Source: Bradyrhizobium murdochi
GTDB lineage: Bacteria > Pseudomonadota > Alphaproteobacteria > Rhizobiales > Xanthobacteraceae
Direction: 5' to 3'
Length of the DNA: 64,000 bases
Assembly (NCBI RefSeq): GCF_000472965.1
Contig: NZ_AXAU01000021.1
Span: forward strand, 62,001-126,000
Part shown: positions 36,075 to 46,049 of the stretch, piece after piece
How positions within the stretch are numbered: the first letter of the stretch is position 1
How the letters are laid out: the number at the start of each line of letters is the position of its first letter
The notes under the pieces: model-generated
What the model was told of the DNA's origin: nothing
Database searches by the model: none
What the model saw: the letters and a program-made list of their open reading frames with translations, nothing else
Translations under genes and position numbers: made by a program

Positions 36075-37270
36075 CCGGCATTGCACTCGCAGAGGATCAC
36101 GACGACGGCACAGAAGCGATCGAGGCCGTATCCTTCATTCCGCTCTCCGATCCCGATATCACCTCCGCCGAGCTCTCTGCCGTTGAAGCACTGCTGTGTT
36201 CGCCGCGAGTCTCCAATGGACCCATCACTGACGTCTTCGAGAAAGCCTTCGCCGCCTACCTTGGCCGCAAATATGCCGTTGCCGTCCCCAGCGGCACGAT
36301 CGGGCTTTTGCTTGCGCTAAAAGCGCTCGGCGTCGGACCCGGGCAGGAGGTGATTGCCTCGCCTTATTCGTTTCGCGAGACGGTGCATGCTATCAGTCTA
36401 GTGGGCGCGCGGGCCGTATTTGCCGACGTCGACTATTGGTCGGGAGCCTTGGCTCCGGCGAAGGTCGAAGAGCGTGTCACGGCCAACACGCGGGCGATTA
36501 TAGGTGGCAACCCCAATGGCCATCCAGCGCCATGGTCGGAGCTGCGCGCGATCGCGCAGCACCATCAGCTGCCGCTCCTGGAGGATTCGACCGAAGCGAT
36601 CGGATCGCGATACAAGGGCGAGCTCGTCGGCCGTTTTGGCGATATCGCCGTGTTCGACTTCGCCCAGCCACTGGCCCTGACCTGCGGTGAAGGCGGGATG
36701 GTGGTGACCGATGACATCGACTTGGCCGTTGGCTTACGTCGCCATCGCGCACATCGGCTGGATGAACGCTCCTCCGTTGTCATCAGCAGCGCAGCGCCCC
36801 ACCAGGCCGGCATGAGCGATCTCACAGCTGCGCTGGGTCTTGCGCAGCTAAGGCGCCTCGAGGAAATCCTGGAGCGGCGCCGGCTCGCCGAACAGCTTTA
36901 CAACGCGCATATGCAATCCTTTGAGGGTATCAAGCCGCCCTATGTGGCTCCCGATGCGACCGGCGTGAACTGGTTCCTCTATCTCGTCCATCTCGGGACA
37001 CGCTTCACGCGCTCCAGCCGCGATGCCATCGTAGATGACCTGCGCATCGAGCAGGTCGAGGCCGCCGCCTATTGCCATCCGTTGCATTTGCAGCGGCATT
37101 ATTTTGATCTCGGCTATCGGCATGGCGATTTCCAGGTCACGGAGAAGATCGCCGATCGCGCCCTGGCACTGCCATTTCACACCCATCTGACCAGCGACCA
37201 TATCGAGTTTATCGTGGAGACGGTGAAGGATGCGTCAATCAACATCGGCGCTGGCGCAGCAATTTATTGA
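36071..37270 (+). CDS. DegT/DnrJ/EryC1-family protein lacking the PLP lysine
   Basis: A 399-residue protein of the sugar aminotransferase fold: AVPSGTIGLLLALKALGVGP, Asp172 in LLEDSTEAIGS (partner of the cofactor nitrogen), and VFDFAQPLALTCGEGGMVVT. In active family members the last motif reads like 'SFxxxKxxTxGEGG'; here the lysine position is Leu201, so no Schiff base can form. It may bind PLP or a ligand without transaminase activity. The GTG start overlaps the previous gene; it belongs to the nifB-nifZ transcript. Confidence 0.82.
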   Translation: MTGIALAEDHDDGTEAIEAVSFIPLSDPDITSAELSAVEALLCSPRVSNGPITDVFEKAFAAYLGRKYAVAVPSGTIGLLLALKALGVGPGQEVIASPYSFRETVHAISLVGARAVFADVDYWSGALAPAKVEERVTANTRAIIGGNPNGHPAPWSELRAIAQHHQLPLLEDSTEAIGSRYKGELVGRFGDIAVFDFAQPLALTCGEGGMVVTDDIDLAVGLRRHRAHRLDERSSVVISSAAPHQAGMSDLTAALGLAQLRRLEEILERRRLAEQLYNAHMQSFEGIKPPYVAPDATGVNWFLYLVHLGTRFTRSSRDAIVDDLRIEQVEAAAYCHPLHLQRHYFDLGYRHGDFQVTEKIADRALALPFHTHLTSDHIEFIVETVKDASINIGAGAAIY

Positions 37271-37308
37271 ACCGAAGAATCATCAATGCGACGCAAGGGA
37301 AAGCTTGA

Positions 37309-37500
37309 ATGTCGACAGTCAGGGTCTCACAGTGGGACAAGATAATGGAGGTCATTCAGGCCACATCACTATTGGCGGTGCTGCAGAACCCGAAGATTCC
37401 GGACAAATACAGGGGGCAGACCAAAGACGGATCTTCCGACGTCCAGCAAGGCCGCAAGGAACTCCCGAGGATAGGTCCGAAGAGCGAGCGTGGAGAATGA
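37309..37500 (+). CDS. Small hypothetical protein
   Basis: A 63-residue frame (MSTVRVSQWDKIMEVIQATS..., basic C-terminal half) 38 bases after the aminotransferase-like gene. A purine-rich stretch (aagggaaag) precedes the ATG. No family recognised. Confidence 0.4.
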   Translation: MSTVRVSQWDKIMEVIQATSLLAVLQNPKIPDKYRGQTKDGSSDVQQGRKELPRIGPKSERGE

Positions 37501-37644
37501 GAAGCTCAAAACGATCGGAGCCGTCGGCTCCGAGTTGCGGCTCGCCCGCGAGCCCAAGGTGCTCGGAACGAAGACATGAACATCGAGCCCTTGGGCTTCG
37601 GCTCGGGCTTCTGCAGGCTCGGCGCTAAATAGCAGGGAAGGCAA

Positions 37645-37849
37645 ATGGATTTCGCAGCAGGTCAATGTTCCCTGAACGGGATAGTGGTCGAGATTGGCGA
37701 GCGGCGGCCGGCCTTAGGCCGCACGATGGTTTTGGTTTTCTCAGCGCGCCGTCGGTGCCTGCCAGGAGCTGGCCGGTGAACTTGGCGCGCTTCGGCTGAC
37801 CCGTGCCGCCGTCGATGCCTTCAGGCAGGAAAACGTGACGACAGCATGA
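37645..37849 (+). pseudogene. Small protein before the second Rieske gene, probably frameshifted
   Basis: ATG with a strong ribosome site (AGGGAAGG) opens MDFAAGQCSLNGIVVEIGER-RPALGRTMVLVFS; near 37740 the better continuation is in the next frame, QRAVGACQELAGELGALRLT-RAAVDAFRQENVTTA, ending 20 bases before the Rieske gene. The joined 67-residue product looks like a real helical protein. I do not recognise it. Confidence 0.4.
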
Positions 37850-37868
37850 GCCAAGGGAGCACCGCGAC

Positions 37869-38318
37869 ATGGGCAGCCAAGAGATTGAGGTGTTCACCGT
37901 CTGTCACGCCGATGCAATCGAGCGGGGCGGTGCGAAGGGCTTTAGCCTGTCGCGGATCGACGAGAGCGGCGAGAGTCGGCCGTTTCCGATTGTCGTGGTG
38001 CGGACCTTCGGAAACGACTACCACGGCTACCTCAACCGCTGCCCGCATGACGGTGTCTGGCTCAACATCGGCTCCGGAGAATTTTTCTCGTCGGACCGCG
38101 CCTTTATCAGATGCGGCCGGCACGGTGCGATCTTCGAGATCGACAGCGGGCTTTGCCTCGACGGCCCCTGCAACGCAAAATCCCTGGAGCCGGTCGCGCT
38201 CGCCGTGGTCGACGGCGACGTCTGTCTATGTGGCGTGAAGCTGGTGGAGGACAACGGGTTTCCCGATCCGTTCGAGGACAGCGATGAAACCATAGACATC
38301 ATGATCCATCCGGATTAA
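37869..38318 (+). CDS. Second Rieske-type [2Fe-2S] protein
   Basis: A 149-residue paralogue of the Rieske protein at the left edge of this nif block: cluster motifs CPHDGVWLN and CGRHGAIFE, same loop LCLDGPCNAKSLEPVALAVV-DGD. It has a longer acidic C-terminal tail (FPDPFEDSDETIDIMIHPD). Cytoplasmic electron carrier by fold; nitrogen-fixation role inferred from position. Confidence 0.85.
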   Translation: MGSQEIEVFTVCHADAIERGGAKGFSLSRIDESGESRPFPIVVVRTFGNDYHGYLNRCPHDGVWLNIGSGEFFSSDRAFIRCGRHGAIFEIDSGLCLDGPCNAKSLEPVALAVVDGDVCLCGVKLVEDNGFPDPFEDSDETIDIMIHPD

Positions 38319-40092
38319 CAGGCATGATCTCATGACCGTGGCTCCGGAGTCTTTCGGGAAAGCGCCGTCGTTCGGATGAACATTGGCGCAGGCCTGCGCC
38401 TGTCGCTGCTTTCGAAGTCGTGAGAGATCAAAGTGCCGGCACGCCGGCGGAAGTCATCCTGTAGCCCGGCATGAATGAATGGTACTGCGACACTCGAACA
38501 ACGAGACGCGCAGCGATTTCGATGTTCGAGCGCATTGGCGGCCGTGTGAGGACCGATCGGCCGTCGACAGCTCTTATAGCGCATGGAGGCATTACCCGAA
38601 ACGGAGATCATCGGCGCCGTGCATCCGGCTGATGTCCGGGGCAGCAAGCAGGTGTTCAAGTGCTATCTCACGGAGCGGACGGCGGGCCAAGACTCGACAC
38701 GCCCGAGCATGGCTACGCCAGCGCCATCTCGGTTTTCTCATTGGCGGCGCCGCGCTCAACCCCGCTGGCTCGCTTGCATCTGCGGCGCATTGCTGGGACG
38801 ATTGCCAACGAAACCGCGCTCGCCGAACTGGACCTCCCGCTAACAACGCTCGGCCGACTGGGGGCGCAACCAGGCGGGCTACCCGGGATGATGAAAGACG
38901 GCGGCGCTTCCTAAAGACTAGGTAGAGGGCCCTGACCTCGTCCCGCTTGGCTTTTGCTTACCGTTCGCTCTTGGCCCGCGATAAGAGGCCGGCGTCCTTT
39001 TAGGAGAATGGGCGGCTACCTCTCCATATATTGCTAGATGCGCAACTGGCGTGCGGCGAACGCGAGCTGCACGGCTCCACCCTGTGTACGGAGTGAGGCA
39101 GGCCGGCAAAGGGGGTGAACATCGACGCCAGCACTTCTTGGTCGGGTGAAGCCGGGTGCGGCCTTCGCTTCCGATGACAACCGCGCTTATCGAGGGCGCC
39201 GAGACCGAGCAGGTGCTAGTGACATCCAAGGCGCGCTTGAGACAGAGAAAGCCCCCGGCGGTCACAATGCCGCCGAGGGCTCCGTCTGGGCTGGAGGGGG
39301 TGTTTGGGCCCAGACGTAACAGGACCGTTAGGGTGAGATAACGATCCTGTATCAGGAGTTCTTTCAGACTCGCTGAAACCAGATTGGCCGTGCGTGCCGC
39401 GAGAGGGGGAACAACCCTGCGAAGTATCAATCCCAGTCACGCACGGCAATTAAGGGCATATCCATTGACGCAGTCTTGTATCGAGGTCTCCGCCCCCAGG
39501 AATGATTGAAGGCAAGCGCCTCAAGGTGTACAGCGCGCAGCGCCGGCGTCACTGGCATCGCTGATTGCGGTTGCCATTGGCGCCAGTCGCGCTCCTAGCC
39601 GGCTTGGCTTGCGAGCTCGCGCAATCCACGCTCGGCGATCAACGCGCCCCTCGTCGCACGGTCCAACGCTCACCGAAAGATGCGGTCGGTTCGCGCCGGA
39701 TCATGCCGTTAGGCGACCACGCCTTGCTACAGCTAAGCGTCGATCTCATCAGGAAAATCGCCAAGATTGATGAGCTCCTCCAAGAAGACGACAATTATAG
39801 CGATCGCTTCATTCTTGAGATGACATTGCAAGAGCCGGGCCATCCAGAAGGACCGGTATTCTCCGTCTATTTGGGGCCTCGCTGCGGAAAAGCTGGAGGC
39901 GCGAGTCCGGCTCGATCTTTGTCACGTCTGCTACAGAAGAGATCGCTGCTGTAGCAAACGTGACAGTGACTAGCAGTCGCTGGCAGATTGAGAATGACCG
40001 GCGCGGACGCGCGCGTCGCGCATCTTGGTTCGAAGCTTGCATGGCAGACGCGAGATGGCGGCCAAGCAAGGTCGGGAGCAAGGAATATCGCG
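38319..40092. other. Stretch without a gene I can support
   Basis: Several short frames exist: 38660-38914 (ASAISVFSLAAPRSTPLARL...) and 39703-39954 (MPLGDHALLQLSVDLIRKIA-KIDELLQ...) look protein-like but I cannot name them, and they lack convincing starts. Probably decayed genes between the Rieske and bolA loci. Confidence 0.4.
39250..39281 (-). terminator. Strong GC hairpin, terminator-like on the minus strand
   Basis: Arms 39250-39261 and 39270-39281 pair at 11 of 12 positions around an 8-base loop; on the minus strand the stem is followed by TTTCTCT. The gene it would have served is not recognisable. Confidence 0.5.
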
Positions 40093-40353
40093 ATGATGGG
40101 ACCAGACTTTGAGGCCCTGATCAGGAAGGCCTTTCCGGAGGCGGAGGTGTCCGTGACAGATATTGCCGGCAACGGCGATCATTATGGCGCCCACATCATT
40201 ACGCGTGCCTTCACAGTCAAGAGCCGAAGCAGCATCAGATTTTGCATGCGGCGCTCAAGGGGACAATGGGTGACGAACTTCACGCGCTCGCGCTGATGAC
40301 CGCGGTCCCAGGGGCGATGCACTCGGACCTTGTCTCTCTTCATATAACCCAAT
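40093..40353 (+). pseudogene. BolA-family protein, frameshifted
   Basis: MGPDFEALIRKAFPEAEVSV-TDIAGNGDHYGAHIITRAF is the BolA N-terminal half; near 40218 one base is missing, after which the next frame gives QHQILHAALKGTMGDELHAL-ALMTAV, the conserved BolA C-terminal helix with its His-containing motif. BolA proteins pair with monothiol glutaredoxins in Fe-S handling. The shift makes this copy end wrongly (or run on into the ferredoxin gene). Confidence 0.75.
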
Positions 40354-40371
40354 CGAACGCGTGGCAGGCGC

Positions 40372-40719
40372 ATGAACTCAGAAACGGAATTCGAGCTTCC
40401 TCAACTCTACAGGCATCACGTGTTTGCCTGCCCCGTCCAGCGTCCGCCCACACATCCGCACGGCAGCTGCGGTGCAGCTGGCGCGCAAGTTCTGTGCGAC
40501 AGGATGAGCAAGGCGATCGAAGCGCAAGGGCTCACCGATATCGGCTTCACGGCGGCGGGCTGTCTCGGCTTTTGCAACGTAGGTCCCCTTATGGTGATCT
40601 ATCCCGATGGCGTCTGGTACCGCCCGACCACGCCTGACGATATCGACGAAATCATCGAGTCCCATCTCAAGGAAGGCAAACGCGTCGACCGCCTGATAAT
40701 GGTGTTGAAGCGGAGCTAG
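40372..40719 (+). CDS. Thioredoxin-like [2Fe-2S] ferredoxin
   Basis: A 115-residue protein: HHVFACPVQRPPTHPHGSCG and GCLGFCNVGPLMVIYPDGVW supply the four cysteines of the thioredoxin-fold [2Fe-2S] ferredoxins, ending DDIDEIIESHLKEGKRVDRL. Electron carrier; in diazotrophs such ferredoxins often sit in nif clusters. Follows the bolA relic. Confidence 0.85.
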   Translation: MNSETEFELPQLYRHHVFACPVQRPPTHPHGSCGAAGAQVLCDRMSKAIEAQGLTDIGFTAAGCLGFCNVGPLMVIYPDGVWYRPTTPDDIDEIIESHLKEGKRVDRLIMVLKRS

Positions 40720-40839
40720 ACGAAGGGCTCCGTTAACGCCGCCTGCGCGGGCTATCAAGTACGGCGCGGCTACACGTCCAAACGGAACGTCTCTGAAACG
40801 CCGGATTACCAGCTCACCAGGATGATGAGTGGTGGTGAC

Positions 40840-41050
40840 CTCACGGCTCGCTTCAAGAAATCCGTCCGCAACACCGGGCCCTTGACCTTATCGGTGTGGA
40901 CTTTGATCTCATCGGGATCTTCGGTGAGATGAATATTTCTGATCACGGTGCCGCGCGTAGAACGAGCCTTTGAGCTTCAAGTCCTTGATCACCGTGACGG
41001 TGTCACCCTGGTGGCGTACCGCTTGAAACCCTGGCCTTGACCTCCATGTG
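40840..41050 (-). pseudogene. phnA: PhnA/YjdM-like C-terminal remnant
   Basis: On the minus strand two frames give GDTVTVIKDLKLKGS and RGTVIRNIHLTEDPDEIKVH-TDKVKGPVLRTDFLK, the SH3-like C-terminal half of PhnA (alkylphosphonate utilisation-operon protein). The zinc-ribbon N-terminus is missing and a frame change is present. A dead fragment. Confidence 0.7.
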
Positions 41051-41285
41051 GTGCTTTCCGCCAGTCGCGCCGAGATGAGAAAAATGACTTAATCGATTGC
41101 ACTTAACCCAATTCGATCGTGTCTGTCGTCACCTAATGCTGGCTCCGCCAATAGCTCGCAGCCAAAGCGGATGCGGCGCCGGGGCCCGGCTCCCGGCGCC
41201 GAGAGAGATGATGCTTCTTCGAATCGTCAGCTCGCTCGATCTTTTTGTTTGGAACCGGTTTCCACTCTTCCGGATCGTGCTCTTG

Positions 41286-42023
41286 TCAGTACTTGTAGGT
41301 GATGCCGCCGCCGACCAGCCATGGGTCGATATTGGCGCGCCCGGTGACGGGAATGGCGTTATTGACGGTGGCCGAATAATCCGGCCGCAGCCACAACTTC
41401 TTCACGTCGACATTGAGGCCCCAGTGACTGTCGAGCATGTAGTCGAAGCCGAATTGGACCGCGGCGCCAACCTGGTTGCTGATGTGCAGATCCGTCATCG
41501 CTAGGCCGGCAAACGGTGTATTGGCCGCAGACTGGTTGAAAAAGACGGTGTAGTTGATGCCAGCGCCAATATAGGGCTTGAACGCGCCGAAATCGGTGAA
41601 GTGATACTGCAGCGTCAGCGTCGGCGGCAACAACCAGGCTGTGCCGATCTCGAGCCCGTTGAGCGTCCCGGTGCCGCTGATCTGATGCCTGGTCACGCCG
41701 AGAATGAGTTCGGCGGCGATGTTCCTGGTGAAGAAATAGGTGATGTCGAGCTCCGGTATGGCCTGATCGCTGATCGAGAGCCCGGAATTCGGCGACGACA
41801 GGGGCGGGATACCGGCAACATTGACCAAGCTGCCTCTTGCATCCGGCAGCACGCCGAGCACGCGCAGGCGGACCATCCAGGGATTGAAGGGGGCGACCGG
41901 CGGCGCCTTGGTGTAGATCGACGCCGATGCCAGATCCGCAGCCCGTACCGACATGGCGGCCCCACCGAACGCCGCCGCGAGCACGAGCAGCGACGCCATC
42001 GTTAGAATTGCTCTTGTTCTCAT
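41286..42023 (-). CDS. ompW: OmpW-family outer membrane protein
   Basis: A 245-residue precursor with a signal peptide (MRTRAILTMASLLVLAAAFG...SVRAA) and an eight-strand OmpW barrel: FNPWMVRLRVLGVLPDARGS, ISDQAIPELDITYFFTRNIA, TLTLQYHFTDFGAFKPYIGA, GFDYMLDSHWGLNVDVKKLW and the aromatic C-terminal GGGITYKY for outer-membrane assembly. I take the ATG at 42023 as start; one four codons upstream is possible. A FixK/FNR-like box upstream suggests induction under low oxygen, consistent with OmpW in other bacteria. Confidence 0.9.
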   Translation of the reverse strand: MRTRAILTMASLLVLAAAFGGAAMSVRAADLASASIYTKAPPVAPFNPWMVRLRVLGVLPDARGSLVNVAGIPPLSSPNSGLSISDQAIPELDITYFFTRNIAAELILGVTRHQISGTGTLNGLEIGTAWLLPPTLTLQYHFTDFGAFKPYIGAGINYTVFFNQSAANTPFAGLAMTDLHISNQVGAAVQFGFDYMLDSHWGLNVDVKKLWLRPDYSATVNNAIPVTGRANIDPWLVGGGITYKY

Positions 42024-42097
42024 CGCATTCTCCATTCCCAGTCAGCGCGGGGAGTCGCGCGACGCCTCTGTCACACCACAAGCGGGCTGGTGATGAT

Positions 42098-42111
42098 GTG
42101 ATGCGGATCAA
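42098..42111 (-). promoter_or_regulatory. FixK/FNR-like box upstream of ompW
   Basis: On the minus strand TTGAT-CCGC-ATCAC, one base off the TTGAT-N4-ATCAA consensus, 75 bases before the ompW start, a position suited to activation. Confidence 0.6.
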
Positions 42112-43074
42112 ATCGGGCGGGTGATGGCGCGATTAAGTCGACGCGTTGCAAAAGGATCACTGGCCGTGCAGCATAATGACTTTTCTTCGAACATTTCGCT
42201 CTATATTTGTCTGAGCAGGATTCTGTCTGTATTGTACCTCAGCCGGCGAGCTCTGAGTCCACCAGAGAGCGGTCGGAGGCGACACAGTTCGTGACCTGTA
42301 CAAGATAAGTCGTGGCTGCGCTGCATTCGCAACTACGCTGTTGTTGCACGGAGGTTTACCTATCGCCGACCAATATCGCTCTGCGCCGAAGCGGCAATCT
42401 CGAAGACGCCATGCTGCTCATCCTCACTCATCACGGTTGCGAGGCAGTAACGTTCCGTTTTCCGTCAACCAACTGAATGGCTCCAGGCGGATGAGGCGTC
42501 TCTAATGCGCCAAGACTTCTACTCCGCGGACGAGGCGGTCAGCAAATTTGAGCCTAAAAAATCGGTGCTCGCTCAACTTGCCTGCTTGTCGATTTACCAA
42601 AAGAAGACAAGTGCCAACGCAGCGAAGTCGAAAAGGCCCGCTCTGATTGGGATGGCTTGGTACTCGAACGGACGATTTACCGCGATTGAAACGTCCATAG
42701 ACTGAATTAAGGGCAGCTGCTGAGCTTGAAGAAGTCGATTGATACCGAAAAAAGGCGCACGGGGAGACAGCGGTGCCCGACGCTCTGTGTTGTCGAGCAG
42801 GGCTCTTAAGAGTGCACCAGCCGGCATCGGACGCGCCGACCGCACTTGGATTGCCGAAGGCGAATGTGCGGTGCATTCGCCGCCAGACTAGGGCAAGCGC
42901 AAACGCTCGCCTGTCGTTGCGCGCTCCACAACGCTCTAGCTATTGCCAACTGGAGGTCGGCCGTGCGCGGCGTGTTAGCGTACTTGTCCCGCCGGCTTTT
43001 GAACTCACCGCGAACTCCTTGGTCGGTGAGCGCGGCGAGTCACCATGGCTCTTCCGCCCCATCATGGCCTGAAT
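42112..43074. other. Intergenic stretch; one weak small frame
   Basis: A 66-codon plus-strand frame at 42505-42705 (SVLAQLACLSIYQKKTSANA...) has no recognisable family. Otherwise nothing I can support. Confidence 0.35.
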
Positions 43075-45375
43075 TTATTCTCGCCAGTTCGACCCGATGG
43101 CGTTCCAGTTAGGTGGTTCTTGCCCGAGAATGTTGCGAACGAAGAAGTCCAGGAGCTTGAGCTTGCTGTAACTGCTTGGTGCTACGTGATCTGCGCCGGG
43201 CACCACAAGCCAGTCGAAGTATTTTCCCGCCCTAATGAGCCGGTCGGCAAGCTGGAGAGTAGAGGACGGATCGACAATGCGGTCCGTTTCGCTCACAATG
43301 AGCAGCAGCTTACCTTGCAATCTGAAAGCATTGTCGACGGCGGAGGATTGAGAATATTCGATGCCAACTGGCCAGCCCATCCACTGTTCGCTCCACCAGA
43401 TCTGGTCCATCCGGTTGTCATAGGAGCCATTGCTCGCGACCGCTACCTTGTAGAAATCAGGATGGAAGAGCAGCGCACTCATAGCGTTCTGCCCGCCGGC
43501 GGACCCGCCAAAAATGCCAAGGTTCGAGATATCGTACCAGGGATACTTCGCACTCGCCGCCTTGTGCCACAGGATTCTATCGGGAAGGCCGCCGTCCTTC
43601 AAGTTTTTCCAAGCAACGTCGTGGAACGCGCGAGAGCGGTTGTTCGTACCCATTCCATCGATCTGAACGACAATAAACCCGAGCTGCGTGAGAGGCTCGA
43701 CGAAGGCCGAGAAGGACTTGGGAACGGAAGACCTAGTCGGGCCGGCGTAAATGTGCTCCACAACCGGATATCTCTTGTTTGGATCGAAGTTGACCGGCAG
43801 GTGAATGATACCCCATATATCGGTTTCACCGTCCCGCCCCTTGGCATGGAAGCTGAGTGGCGGCTGCCAGCCGGCGGCGACGAGTTCGGAGATCTCGGCG
43901 CTCTCGACCTGCATCAGCTCGGCATTATCGCTGGCTCGGTACAGCATCAAGCGGGGCGGGGCATCGATGCGTGACCAGAGGTCGACATAGTAGCGGCCGT
44001 CAGGCGAGAACTCGATGTGATGATTGGCCAGCTCAGGCGTGAGCGCGGTCAGTCCCTTCCCGTCGAAGTCGATGCGGTAGGCGTGGACGAAATACGGGTC
44101 CTCCGCTGGGTTCATCCCGCTCGCGCCAAACCAGATCTGGCGCTTGACCGGATCGACGTAATAGACCGTGCGGACCACCCAATCTCCTCTGGTGATCTGA
44201 TTTTTGAGTTCGCCGGTCCGGCCATTGAAAAGGTAGAGGTGCTCGTATCCATCGCGCTCGGACGCCCAGATGATCTCCTTTCCGTCGTCAACATCGTAGC
44301 GGAAGGTCTTTCCAGTACGCGGCTGATTCACCAGTGGCTGGTAGTCGACAAAGGTGTGGCTGACCTCATCAATCAAAGAGCGCACCTGGCCGGTGCTGGC
44401 GTCCACCTCGACAACACGATAGAGCTGATGTCCGCGCTGATTAAATTCGAAGGTGAAGCCGCGGCCATCCTTCCACCACAGGATCGGCGAAAGACTGTAG
44501 GGATTTGGGAACGAAGCATTGTCGACCGCGATCTGGCGCCGGCTGACGATGTCAAACAGCACCGGCTGGTGCAGTGCCAAGGTATCACCCGCCTTCGGAT
44601 ACGTCATCGTCCAATGTTTCGGTTGAAGCTGGTCCCTCGGTGATGATTCGAGGTAATGGACCTGCCGTTTGTGCCCTGGACGGATGCGGTAACCCGCGAG
44701 GTGACGCGAGTCTGGAGACCATTTCAGCGTCGACAAAGCATAGTAGTTGGATTCAGATCCGTCCCAGGTCAATGGGATGTTTCGAGAGCCATCCTTGCTG
44801 CGCAGGAACAAGTTGTAGTTCTTAGAATAGGCCAGCCATTTGCCGTCAGGCGAGACGCTTGTCTTCTCTCGATTATTTTCCGCGGGTGGCGTGCGGTCAT
44901 ACCTGTACTGATAGGCTTGGGGTGGCATGGTATTGCTTGTGCACGCATCGCTTACAAGGTCGCAGCTCCACCGGGTATTCTCGATGTTGAAGGTGATCCT
45001 GCCAGCATCTTTGGCCATCTTGAAACCGGCGAAGGGCAGATTGTCGGCCTTATAGTCCTTGTGGCTTGCCCTGTTCAGCGCGGCCGCGAGGCGGGTGTGA
45101 TCAAAAGCCGGCTGTTTTGTGCCCGTGGCAGCATTCACGAGAATGAACTGATGCTTGCCTTTAGTTGTTTGCCGGTAGACGAAAGACTCACCATCTGCGA
45201 GCCAGAATGGCACGTCGGAGACATTGGTAGTGAGCTTTGCATATTGATCGCCGATCGTCATCGCTCGCTTGTAATCGGAGAGCTGCAGCTGATTTGCAGT
45301 GCTGTCCGTCGGACCCGCGGCAGCGGACGCCTGCTGAACCAACAGAACAAGCGTCAAAACGCCGAACTTGTACAT
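43075..45375 (-). CDS. Dipeptidyl-peptidase IV-like S9 serine peptidase, exported
   Basis: A 766-residue S9B peptidase. Signal peptide MYKFGVLTLVLLVQQASAAA; residues ~30-490 form a DPP-IV-type beta-propeller (VSPDGKWLAYSKNYNLFLRS, IIWASERDGYEHLYLFNGRT); the alpha/beta hydrolase end has VEHIYAGPTRSSVPKSFSAF, nucleophile Ser in GIFGGSAGGQNAM, Asp in SETDRIVDPSST and His in VVPGADHVAPSS. It should cleave peptides in the periplasm, possibly those with Pro or Ala at position two. Stands alone on its strand; a role in symbiosis is not evident. Confidence 0.92.
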   Translation of the reverse strand: MYKFGVLTLVLLVQQASAAAGPTDSTANQLQLSDYKRAMTIGDQYAKLTTNVSDVPFWLADGESFVYRQTTKGKHQFILVNAATGTKQPAFDHTRLAAALNRASHKDYKADNLPFAGFKMAKDAGRITFNIENTRWSCDLVSDACTSNTMPPQAYQYRYDRTPPAENNREKTSVSPDGKWLAYSKNYNLFLRSKDGSRNIPLTWDGSESNYYALSTLKWSPDSRHLAGYRIRPGHKRQVHYLESSPRDQLQPKHWTMTYPKAGDTLALHQPVLFDIVSRRQIAVDNASFPNPYSLSPILWWKDGRGFTFEFNQRGHQLYRVVEVDASTGQVRSLIDEVSHTFVDYQPLVNQPRTGKTFRYDVDDGKEIIWASERDGYEHLYLFNGRTGELKNQITRGDWVVRTVYYVDPVKRQIWFGASGMNPAEDPYFVHAYRIDFDGKGLTALTPELANHHIEFSPDGRYYVDLWSRIDAPPRLMLYRASDNAELMQVESAEISELVAAGWQPPLSFHAKGRDGETDIWGIIHLPVNFDPNKRYPVVEHIYAGPTRSSVPKSFSAFVEPLTQLGFIVVQIDGMGTNNRSRAFHDVAWKNLKDGGLPDRILWHKAASAKYPWYDISNLGIFGGSAGGQNAMSALLFHPDFYKVAVASNGSYDNRMDQIWWSEQWMGWPVGIEYSQSSAVDNAFRLQGKLLLIVSETDRIVDPSSTLQLADRLIRAGKYFDWLVVPGADHVAPSSYSKLKLLDFFVRNILGQEPPNWNAIGSNWRE

Positions 45376-46049
45376 GAACGATTACCTCTCCTGTTTGTTT
45401 GGGATGAAACACAAGTGTTGACTTCCCGAATGTTGTGCAGCTGCGGCTAGCGTCTGCTGCAGATACCGCACCGGATTTCTGGGCGTAGAGCGCCGTGAAC
45501 GCTGCTTTCAACTCCGTAACGCTCGTGGTGTGCAGAATGGATGCCAACGGGGCGCGATGCGTATCCCGTGTTTCTCGATTACGATGTCATCTAGGCGACA
45601 AGAACGTTGAATGTTGAACCAAGCCGCGCGTCTAAGATCAAACACGAAACCCCATGCCAGTTATAGATTGCTGTCGACATGAGATCGACCATGCTCGCGT
45701 CTACGCCACTTAACTCGTTGTTGATATCGCCCAGCTTGTTCTACCAAGCACGCTCGCCTTCAGGCTGGGATCGTCAAGGATGAGAAAGGCGGCGATGGGA
45801 AATGGACCTCGTCGAAACAACCAGCATTTCGCCGCGCGGCGTGCGGCGGGCTTGGTGTAGAAATATGGGCATCCGGCCTTCAGTTCTAAAATGATCGCCT
45901 CGACCGCAATGTATTCGTGCCATTCGGAGAAACGCGCCGGTGGCGAAAACTGCCGAATGGTGATCACGCTGTTTGGGACGACTGAGATGACCCGCGGCAC
46001 GCGCTGGGCAGTCTTCAGCACGATGGTCAGCAGCAATATTCCCACGAGT
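45376..46049. other. Stretch without a supported gene
   Basis: A minus-strand frame at 45710-46045 (VISVVPNSVITIRQFSPPAR, EYIAVEAIILELKAGCPYFY) reads like protein but I cannot identify it. Its far end overlaps recombinase debris. Confidence 0.35.
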
